The notes under the pieces were generated by a model. That model was not told where the DNA came from, did no database searches, and saw nothing but the letters and a program-made list of their open reading frames with translations. A stretch of 64,000 bases of DNA from Flavobacterium swingsii (lineage in GTDB: Bacteria; Bacteroidota; Bacteroidia; Flavobacteriales; Flavobacteriaceae), in NCBI RefSeq assembly GCF_900111965.1, contig NZ_FOJT01000001.1, positions 62,001-126,000 of the forward strand, written 5' to 3'. This document shows, piece after piece, positions 25,769 through 32,419 of the stretch; within the stretch, counting starts at the first letter, position 1; every line of letters starts with the position of its first letter. Made by a program: the position numbers and the translations under genes.

Positions 25769-26902
25769 TTAAATTCTTTTTGGACTATAAGAAGGACCTG
25801 TTGACCCATCTCCTAATTGACTATTTGTGTTATTTCCCCAACCATATAGTGTGTTGTCCGTTTTTGTTCCCAACGAATGTTGCAGAGTTGTGTACACTGT
25901 ATTCCAGTTGGTTTCTGTTCCTACTTGGTGTGGCGTCATATTATTTGCATTTGTGCCATCTCCTAATTGTCCGTAAGTTCCATTTCCCCATGACCATAAA
26001 GTACCATCAGATTTTACAGCAAGAGTCGTTCCTCTTCCGCTTGAAGCTGTTTTCCAAGTAGCTGTCCCTAACTGAATTGGATCTATTCTGGGATTTGTAG
26101 TTCCATCGCCTAATTGTCCGCCAGTGTTGTTTCCCCAAACCCATAATGTATTGTCTGTTTTTATAGCTAAAGCTTGATTGTCTCCAGCCGAAATATACTT
26201 CCAGTTGGTTGCTGTTCCAATTTGAGTGGGAGCCATTGTAATGCCTTGTAGAGTTCCCCACTTCCATAAAGTGCCGTCTGTTTTTATTGCAATACTAAAA
26301 CTGTTTCCTGCGACCACTTCTTTCCAGTTGTTTGCTGTTCCTATTTGTGTTAATGTTCTTCTAGTTGTAGTAGTTCCGTCTCCTAATTGATACACATTAT
26401 TTAATCCACAAGCCCATAAAGTTCCATCGGTTTTTACCGCTAGAGTGTGTGATAAACCAGCAGCGATAGCTCTCCAGTTCGTTGCTGTTCCCATTTGAAA
26501 TGGAAGTGTTTTATAACCTATTGTTACATCATTTAGATTTCCAAAATCGTTAATTCCCCAACCCCAAAGTGTACCATCGTTTTTTATAGCTAGATTAAAA
26601 CTTCCTCCTGTTGCTATGGTTGTCCATGTATTTGTTCCTATTTGATTAGGAGATTTTACACCCATTGTTGTCGCTGTTGCATAGCCCAATTGTCCAGCGC
26701 TATTATTTCCCCATGACCATAATGTTCCATCGGTTCTTATGGCTAATGAGTGATAATATCCAGAAGTTACCATCGAATAATGTTGATTGCTTCCGGGAAC
26801 TGGAGCTGGAGCTGGTTCAGGAGTTGATTCATCGTCGTTAGAACAAGAAATAGTAAAAAGTGCTATGATTAAAATTGTGAATATGTTTTTTAATGTTTTC
26901 AT
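25769..26902 (-). CDS. RCC1-repeat (seven-bladed propeller) lipoprotein
   Basis: 377 residues. The signal ends at a lipobox Cys near residue 20 (ALFTISCSND), and an acidic Pro-rich linker follows. The rest is seven RCC1 repeats, each with a LAIKTDGTLWxWGNNxxGQLGDGT core (cores begin TLWSWGNN, TLWGWGIN, TLWACGLN, TLWKWGTL, TLWVWGNN, TLWSWGNG, TLYGWGNN). Seven repeats close one full beta-propeller, a protein-binding platform. It probably faces the cell surface. It sits between the C1q-like and OmpA genes in one operon. The eukaryotic exchange-factor activity of RCC1 is not implied. Confidence 0.93.
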   Translation of the reverse strand: MKTLKNIFTILIIALFTISCSNDDESTPEPAPAPVPGSNQHYSMVTSGYYHSLAIRTDGTLWSWGNNSAGQLGYATATTMGVKSPNQIGTNTWTTIATGGSFNLAIKNDGTLWGWGINDFGNLNDVTIGYKTLPFQMGTATNWRAIAAGLSHTLAVKTDGTLWACGLNNVYQLGDGTTTTRRTLTQIGTANNWKEVVAGNSFSIAIKTDGTLWKWGTLQGITMAPTQIGTATNWKYISAGDNQALAIKTDNTLWVWGNNTGGQLGDGTTNPRIDPIQLGTATWKTASSGRGTTLAVKSDGTLWSWGNGTYGQLGDGTNANNMTPHQVGTETNWNTVYTTLQHSLGTKTDNTLYGWGNNTNSQLGDGSTGPSYSPKRI

Positions 26903-26937
26903 AATTATTATTTTTTTAATTGTTTTCGTTTTACATA

Positions 26938-27489
26938 TTAATAAACTCTGTATCCCGTAAAATAAGTATTGTTTGCTACTCTATCTAAACTTTGTGCAGC
27001 TCCTGTATTTTGAAAAATAAACACAGTTATCACGTCACCTGCATTTAGACTAAAATCGCCATTAATATTTATACTGGGTACTGCGCCTAATCGTTGGCTA
27101 AAAGATTTAAACTGCCATCCATTTTTTCGTAATTGAACTACAACTGGAGAGTTGTCTGGCAATGCGGTAAAGAATTTTAAAGTTACTGAAAGATGATAAA
27201 ACCCGTTCTGAGGAATTGTTAATTCACTTGTTGCTGTATTGAAGGCATTCATATCATCGGTTGTTTCGACTCCAAATTGTACTTTGGTATAAGTTATATT
27301 TGGTATACTTTGGTCAAATGTTTCAGGTGGTATAACATGAAATCCTGTATTTGCAATTGATGCATTTGTTCCGTTTATTCCATCTTTTCCATCTTTTCCA
27401 TCTTCTGGAGAACATGAACTTGTTATTGCAAGTGATAAAATTATAATTCCTAGAAATAGCCTTTTTGATGTTTTTTGTAAATTTTTCAT
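26938..27489 (-). CDS. Lipoprotein with short collagen-like stretch and C1q/TNF-like domain
   Basis: 183 residues. The lipobox is LAITSSCSP (acceptor Cys ~26). Directly after it are four Gly-X-Y triplets (GKDGKDGINGTN). The remaining ~140 residues match the C1q jelly-roll pattern: TELTIPQNGFYHLSVTLKFF, VVQLRKNGWQ, then SLNAGDVITVFIFQNTGAAQSL and the closing YFTGYRVY. C1q domains form trimers and bind ligands. In bacteria they occur on surface or spore proteins. Predicted outer-membrane anchored. It lies 12 bases after the barrel gene and 35 bases before the RCC1 gene. Confidence 0.82.
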   Translation of the reverse strand: MKNLQKTSKRLFLGIIILSLAITSSCSPEDGKDGKDGINGTNASIANTGFHVIPPETFDQSIPNITYTKVQFGVETTDDMNAFNTATSELTIPQNGFYHLSVTLKFFTALPDNSPVVVQLRKNGWQFKSFSQRLGAVPSININGDFSLNAGDVITVFIFQNTGAAQSLDRVANNTYFTGYRVY

Positions 27490-27501
27490 AATTAATTTTA
27501 A

Positions 27502-28350
27502 TTAAAAATGATATTGCAAGCCAATATTTAAACCAATACTGCTAAATGAAAAAGGAATAACTGGTGATTTACTTGGTTGTGTTGAAGGAGACGAAACACC
27601 TGTATTAGTAAACGAATCTACAAATTCTATTTCTTTGTTTTCCACAGACATTGATGATAAAACATCGGCACCGTTTGCGACAAATTTAGTGTATTCTCCT
27701 TTTTTTGGTGCATACGAAAGACTTATCAAATCTAATTCAGCAAACAGCGAAAACTTCTCGTTTATTTTATAAAGTGTTCCTAAACTTCCTTGAAAACCTA
27801 CTGGCATTCCTTCGTTAAGCTCTAGAGTTGTGCTAAATGTATCTGCACCATCTTTGTAGTCAGCATCAATAATCATTTTTCCTGAGCCAATAACCATTCC
27901 TAATTTTGCATACGGATTTATTTTGTCGTAACCACCTCTAAAAACAATAGTTGGTTTTATTTGTATCATTTTTGCAGAAATTTCGTTGTTTTTATAATCT
28001 CCTGAATAACTAGTGTTAGTAGTATTAGTTTTGCTACTCATCAAATAGTTCGCACCAAGTTCTAAACCAATATTTTTGTTAAACATATAACCAAAAGTCG
28101 CACCTGCATTAAATCCTTGTCCAAGATTAATTTTAGCAATTTCTTGTGTTGATGTTGTTGCACTTGGTTCAGTTGCATTAATAATTTGCAAAAGATAAGC
28201 AGCAATTGTATTTGGCTGACCTGTTCCCATACTGTAACCTGTGTTTACACTTACATACCCGCCTTTTTTATTTTGAGCATTGACTTGCTGTGTTCCTATT
28301 GAAAATAACACAACTAAAAGTGTACTTATTTTTTTAAAATTTGTTTTCAT
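27502..28350 (-). CDS. Outer-membrane beta-barrel protein
   Basis: 282 residues with a signal peptide (MKTNFKKISTLLVVLFSIGTQQVNAQ). The mature protein is a run of amphipathic strands (GGYVSVNTGYSMG, NAGATFGYMFNKNIGLELGANY, FSLFAELDLISLSYAP) and ends LNIGLQYHF, with the C-terminal aromatic beta-signal for BAM insertion. The pattern suits the OMP_b-brl/OmpW-like eight-strand group. It is the first gene of the minus-strand surface cluster and is divergent from the LuxR-type regulator across 154 bases. Confidence 0.9.
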   Translation of the reverse strand: MKTNFKKISTLLVVLFSIGTQQVNAQNKKGGYVSVNTGYSMGTGQPNTIAAYLLQIINATEPSATTSTQEIAKINLGQGFNAGATFGYMFNKNIGLELGANYLMSSKTNTTNTSYSGDYKNNEISAKMIQIKPTIVFRGGYDKINPYAKLGMVIGSGKMIIDADYKDGADTFSTTLELNEGMPVGFQGSLGTLYKINEKFSLFAELDLISLSYAPKKGEYTKFVANGADVLSSMSVENKEIEFVDSFTNTGVSSPSTQPSKSPVIPFSFSSIGLNIGLQYHF

Positions 28351-28427
28351 TTTTTTGAGTTTTAAAGTTTGTTTGTTTGTTAAAAATTATAGGTAAAGGT
28401 GTGTATTATTAAAATTTCAAAAAATAG

Positions 28428-28437
28428 CAGATATCTG
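28428..28437. promoter_or_regulatory. Candidate operator palindrome in the divergent surface-cluster/LuxR intergenic region
   Basis: CAGATATCTG is a perfect 10-base palindrome between the barrel gene start and the LuxR-type regulator start. A dimeric regulator bound here could control both directions. Assignment is by position and symmetry only. Confidence 0.3.
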
Positions 28438-28504
28438 TCATTTTTAGTATATTTAAGCTTTTATTTAACAGAATAGAAGTTACTATTTACCAAAAAGACA
28501 CAAA

Positions 28505-29293
28505 ATGAATATATTGAATCCTTTATCCGTTGAAGATTTTAATGAAATTGCTAAAAATGACAATCCTTTAAATATTGGTAATTATGAAGTGTTTTTTCAG
28601 AAACAAATAGATGAAGCCTCTAATTATGCTGTTGGTCCTTATTTTTGGTTTATAGGAAACAACCACGAAATGAAAATTGTAGCAGCAAGTCAAAATATTA
28701 ATGAACTTACACCTTTTAGCCATGAGCGATGGACAAATGGTACCGCACTTTTTTTAGTCGAAAATCTTCACCCCGATGATAGTTTTTATGTGCTGTCGGC
28801 ACTTAATCTTGCCGTTCAAAAAATAGAAGAACTACCAGTTGAACGACAAGCAAATGTCCGAGTAAATATTTATGCTAGAATGCTAAATGCGCTAAACGAA
28901 TATCGTTGGGTTCTTATTCAGATGCCAGGTTTATATATAGGTATTGACAGAACAACCTGTGGAATAATCATGATTACTGATTTATCTCATTTAAGTTTCA
29001 AGGAAAAACCTGTTTTGATGACACTTACTGACAAAATTGCAAATCAAAACGTTTATTTCAATATTGCTCCCGATGAAATGAAATTAGTAAATGTTGATTT
29101 GCCAAACATCACAAAAAGAGAACAAGAAATATTAAAATTAATGGCAAAAGGGTTAAATAGCCCTCAAATAGCTGAGAAACTGTTTTTATCATATCACACC
29201 ATAGAGAATCACAAACGCAATTTGAGACAAAAAACAAACTCTAAAACTTCTGTAGAACTCATTAATTATGTTTGGAGCAATAATTTAATATAA
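28505..29293 (+). CDS. PAS-like LuxR-family transcriptional regulator
   Basis: 262 residues. Residues ~40-190 fit a PAS_3-like sensor fold: AVGPYFWFIGNNHEMKIV, LHPDD, and EYRWVLIQMPGLYIGID, with MITDLSHL at the end. Residues ~198-262 are a LuxR/GerE helix-turn-helix (NITKREQEILKLMAKGLNSPQIAEKLFLSYHTIENHKRNLRQKT). No receiver domain is present, so it is not a classical response regulator. Its divergent placement next to the five-gene surface cluster suggests it controls those genes; this is inference from position. Confidence 0.88.
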   Translation: MNILNPLSVEDFNEIAKNDNPLNIGNYEVFFQKQIDEASNYAVGPYFWFIGNNHEMKIVAASQNINELTPFSHERWTNGTALFLVENLHPDDSFYVLSALNLAVQKIEELPVERQANVRVNIYARMLNALNEYRWVLIQMPGLYIGIDRTTCGIIMITDLSHLSFKEKPVLMTLTDKIANQNVYFNIAPDEMKLVNVDLPNITKREQEILKLMAKGLNSPQIAEKLFLSYHTIENHKRNLRQKTNSKTSVELINYVWSNNLI

Positions 29294-29329
29294 AACTATT
29301 GTACCATTTTTAGGTTATAATAGTTTTTA
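29292..29329. terminator. Bidirectional terminator between LuxR-type gene and uvrB
   Basis: A 9-base perfect stem, AAAACTATT (29292-29300) against AATAGTTTT (29319-29327), with partial inner pairing. It lies in the 45-base gap between convergent genes. Confidence 0.7.
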
Positions 29330-29338
29330 TATTGATTG

Positions 29339-31330
29339 TTAAATCTTCTCTTGCAAAGCTTTAATCTCATCTCGTAACTTTGCCGCTTGCATGAAGTCTA
29401 AATCTTTGGCTGCTTTTTCCATCGCTTTTCGCTTGTCACGAATGCGTTTTTCTATTTCGGGTTTACTTAGGTATTCGGTTTCTGGCTCGGCAGCCATATT
29501 CACTGAAGTATAACCCAATTCGAAATCGACCAAAGGATTTTTAGTAAAAGCAGATTCTATTTTTTTATTTAAAGCTTGAGGAACAATATTATTTGCGGTA
29601 TTAAAATTGATTTGTTTCTCTCGACGGTAATTCGTTTCATCGATGGTTTTTTGCATGCTTGCCGTAATTTTATCGGCATACATTATCGCTTTTCCGTTCA
29701 GATTTCTTGCAGCACGACCAATGGTTTGCGTTAATGAACGATGACTTCTTAGGAAACCTTCTTTGTCAGCATCGAGAATAGCAACTAATGAAACCTCGGG
29801 TAAATCTAATCCTTCACGAAGCAAGTTGACACCAATTAATACATCGAAAATTCCTTTTCGCAAATCTTGCATAATTTCTATTCTTTCTAAAGTATCTACT
29901 TCTGAATGAATATAGCGACAACGAATATTTACTTTTGCTAAATATTTCGCCAATTCTTCGGCCATTCTTTTGGTTAAAGTAGTGACCAAAACACGTTCGT
30001 CAATCTCAGCTCGAACCTGAATTTCTTCAATTAAATCATCAATTTGGTTTAAACTCGGACGAATTTCGATAATTGGATCCAATAATCCTGTGGGACGAAT
30101 AACTTGTTCAATGACAACACCATCAGTTTTTTGCAATTCGTAATCAGCTGGGGTTGCCGATACATAAATTACTTGATTTTGCATACTTTCAAATTCGTCA
30201 AATTTCAACGGACGATTGTCCATAGCAGCTGGCAAACGGAAACCATATTCGACCAAATTTTCTTTGCGAGAACGATCGCCACCATACATGGCATGCACTT
30301 GGGAAAGCGTGACATGACTTTCGTCGACAACCATCAGATAATCTTTTGGAAAATAATCTAACAAGCAAAACGGACGCGTTCCCGTACTTCTTCCATCTAA
30401 ATATCTTGAATAATTTTCAATTCCTGAGCAATATCCCAATTCTCGAATCATTTCTAAATCAAAATTAGTACGTTCTTCTAATCTTTTTGCTTCGAGATGT
30501 TTGCCTATTTCTTTAAAATAATCAACTTGTTTAACCAAATCTTGCTGAATTTCCCAAATGGCATTTTGCAAAACATCGGGCGAAGTCACAAACATATTGG
30601 CAGGATAAATGGTCAATTTCTCGAATTTTTCGATGACTTGAGCTGTTTTTACATCAAAACTTTCAATTTCTTCGATTTCATCACCAAAAAAATGAATTCT
30701 AAAAGCATCATCAGCATAACTCGGATAAACATCGACAGTATCGCCTTTTATACGAAAATTTCCGGGCGTAAAATCCATTTCGGTTCGGGAATACAAACTT
30801 TGCACGAGTTGATGCAACAATTTGGTTCTAGAAATAATTTGTCCTTTTTCTATTGGAATAACATTTTTTTGAAATTCTACGGGATTTCCAATTCCGTAAA
30901 GACATGAAACAGAAGAAATTACAATAATATCGCGTCGACCAGAAAGTAAAGACGAAACGGTTGACATTCGCATTTTCTCTAATTCTTCATTGATAGACAA
31001 ATCTTTTTCGATAAAAACGCCCGTGACTGGCATAAATGCTTCAGGCTGGTAATAATCGTAATAAGATACGAAATATTCGACCGCATTATTGGGAAAAAAC
31101 TGTTTGAATTCCGAATATAATTGTGCTGCAAGCGTTTTGTTATGAGCCAAAACTAAGGTTGGTCTTTGCACTTCTTGAATCACATTGGCAACCGTAAATG
31201 TTTTTCCAGAACCTGTAACACCTAGTAACGTTTGGTATTTTTCGGCATCAATGATTCCTTGAGTCAATTTTTCAATTGCTTGTGGTTGGTCACCTTTGGG
31301 CTTATAATCGGATTGTACTTGGAAATTCAT
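29339..31330 (-). CDS. uvrB: Excinuclease ABC subunit B (UvrB)
   Basis: 663 residues, the expected length. It is the damage-verification helicase of nucleotide excision repair, loading from UvrA and recruiting UvrC. Walker A is GVTGSGKT (37-44). The beta-hairpin region YFVSYYDYYQPEAFMP follows, then the helicase motifs DESHVTLSQ, VIYVSATPADYE and TQTIGRAARN. The C-terminal UVR domain (KRKAMEKAAKDLDFMQAAKLRDEIKALQ) that contacts UvrC is intact. A TAACTTTG -7-like box lies upstream on the minus strand (31352-31359). Confidence 0.98.
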   Translation of the reverse strand: MNFQVQSDYKPKGDQPQAIEKLTQGIIDAEKYQTLLGVTGSGKTFTVANVIQEVQRPTLVLAHNKTLAAQLYSEFKQFFPNNAVEYFVSYYDYYQPEAFMPVTGVFIEKDLSINEELEKMRMSTVSSLLSGRRDIIVISSVSCLYGIGNPVEFQKNVIPIEKGQIISRTKLLHQLVQSLYSRTEMDFTPGNFRIKGDTVDVYPSYADDAFRIHFFGDEIEEIESFDVKTAQVIEKFEKLTIYPANMFVTSPDVLQNAIWEIQQDLVKQVDYFKEIGKHLEAKRLEERTNFDLEMIRELGYCSGIENYSRYLDGRSTGTRPFCLLDYFPKDYLMVVDESHVTLSQVHAMYGGDRSRKENLVEYGFRLPAAMDNRPLKFDEFESMQNQVIYVSATPADYELQKTDGVVIEQVIRPTGLLDPIIEIRPSLNQIDDLIEEIQVRAEIDERVLVTTLTKRMAEELAKYLAKVNIRCRYIHSEVDTLERIEIMQDLRKGIFDVLIGVNLLREGLDLPEVSLVAILDADKEGFLRSHRSLTQTIGRAARNLNGKAIMYADKITASMQKTIDETNYRREKQINFNTANNIVPQALNKKIESAFTKNPLVDFELGYTSVNMAAEPETEYLSKPEIEKRIRDKRKAMEKAAKDLDFMQAAKLRDEIKALQEKI

Positions 31331-31340
31331 TTGTTATGAG

Positions 31341-31366
31341 TTGCAAAGTCACAAAGTTACAAAGAT
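31341..31366. repeat. CAAAG-type short tandem repeat upstream of uvrB
   Basis: Three near-copies of a CAAAGTNAC-like unit (GTTGCAAAGTCACAAAGTTACAAAG, here described in pieces) follow one another. One copy read on the minus strand is also a -7 box (31352-31359, TAACTTTG). A related but inverted arrangement lies at 52187-52262. Confidence 0.55.
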
Positions 31367-31394
31367 TGAGTTCTAAATTTTAAATTTTTAATAC

Positions 31395-31817
31395 TCATTT
31401 GTGCTTGTTCCAATAGCGTTTACCATAGCTGCAAAATACTTCCTCTCCTTCTTTTATTTTCTTAGTGGCAATTAGGGAAACATTTTCGTTTTCATCTAAA
31501 CCAATTTTAGCATTATTTTTGAAATCGGATTTAGAAAAACCAGTTGCATCATTTGCATATTTTGCAAAGCATTTTATAGGCATCGAATCTAAAATAGATC
31601 CGTTAAGAAGATTTATAAAATATTTATCTTTTCCTTTTTCGGCTTTGATTTTGGCTTCACTTTCAGTTAAAATTTTCCCTTTATAAATAGCTATTATTTC
31701 GTCTTTATAAATAGTTATAGCAGTAAACAATCCAGTTCCTGAATCTGGAATTTGGGAAGGATTTGTATATAAATAATCGAATTCGGAAGCGTTTATTTTA
31801 TTGACATCAGGTTTCAT
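31395..31817 (-). CDS. Bacterial SET-domain protein (putative lysine methyltransferase)
   Basis: 140 residues, essentially one SET domain. The N-terminal signature is PDSGTGLFTAITIYKDEIIAIYKGKIL (SxxxGxGLF, then YxG). The active-site knot segment reads AKYANDATG, the NDA variant of the usual NHxCxPN. The C-terminal GEEVFCSYGKRYW supplies the catalytic Tyr and the GEEL-type motif. The family methylates protein lysines with SAM. No flanking zinc or pre/post-SET modules are visible. It is probably downstream in the uvrB neighbourhood (64-base gap upstream of uvrB). Substrate unknown. Confidence 0.85.
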   Translation of the reverse strand: MKPDVNKINASEFDYLYTNPSQIPDSGTGLFTAITIYKDEIIAIYKGKILTESEAKIKAEKGKDKYFINLLNGSILDSMPIKCFAKYANDATGFSKSDFKNNAKIGLDENENVSLIATKKIKEGEEVFCSYGKRYWNKHK

Positions 31818-31865
31818 TAATAAAGGATTAATTTTCTATAAAACTACATTTTATTTAACAAAAAA

Positions 31866-32231
31866 CTAATCTCTTTTTTTATCTTTTATTTGGGCTTTGC
31901 GCTCCTCTTGCATCTGAAGATATATATTATATTGTTCTACCGAAAGAAATGATTTCATTTCAGTATCTTTTGTTTCCTTAATTTCTTTCAGTTTTTTAAA
32001 CTTATCTCTCTTACTATCATCACTATTTTTTATTTCTTTTAGTTTTGTTGCATGCCTCTTAGTTATTTCTCGAAAAGTAAATTCTTGTTGTTCAGAAAGT
32101 GACAAACGTTCTTTTGCAATTTTCATTTGTTCAATCATTTCCTCTTTTTTATTATTGTCCTGAGCAACAGCTTTATTTGAGTTTAAAGCAAAAAGAAATG
32201 TAATAATAAAAGCCAGTTTAAAATTTTTCAT
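31866..32231 (-). CDS. Small secreted helical protein, Spy/CpxP-like
   Basis: 121 residues from MKNFKLAFIITFLFALNSNKAVAQ, a complete signal peptide. A frame opening at 32267 adds 12 residues ahead of this and would spoil the signal. The mature part is highly charged and helical: KEEMIEQMKIAKERLSLSEQQEFTFREITKRHATKLKEI, then DTEMKSFLSVEQYNIYLQMQEERK. The LSxxQ spacing before each helix resembles the LTxxQ motif of Spy/CpxP periplasmic chaperones and related DUF4890-like proteins. Role inferred only. Confidence 0.75.
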   Translation of the reverse strand: MKNFKLAFIITFLFALNSNKAVAQDNNKKEEMIEQMKIAKERLSLSEQQEFTFREITKRHATKLKEIKNSDDSKRDKFKKLKEIKETKDTEMKSFLSVEQYNIYLQMQEERKAQIKDKKRD

Positions 32232-32372
32232 ATTTATGAATTTAAGGAGAGACTTAAAGTTAGACAAAAGTTATAAAAAAAGGTTTAATTGAAATCTTAT
32301 TTTTTTTTATAAAATTTCGATATCTTATTAAAAAAAACAAAATCACTTAGCTTTCTATCCTTATTTTTTGAC

Positions 32373-32402
32373 TTTTGAAATTGCCAAAAAAAGTTATCTT
32401 TG
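32373..32402 (+). promoter_or_regulatory. -33/-7 promoter for the acyltransferase-dapD operon
   Basis: TTTTG (32373-32377), a 17-base spacer and TATCTTTG (32395-32402) match the Bacteroidota promoter. It lies 17 bases before ATG 32420 and overlaps the longer frame that opens at 32375, ruling that start out. Confidence 0.68.
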
Positions 32403-32419
32403 TTGGAAATATCCTATTA

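Noticed and set aside
30497..30907. 136-codon frame on the plus strand within uvrB
   Set aside because: Antisense to conserved UvrB; no start signal and Phe/Asn-rich composition from the opposite strand.
32375..32419. N-terminal extension of acyltransferase copy 1
   Set aside because: It starts with TTG inside a -33/-7 promoter, and copy 2 begins directly at MKFNFSYRPDIDGLR.
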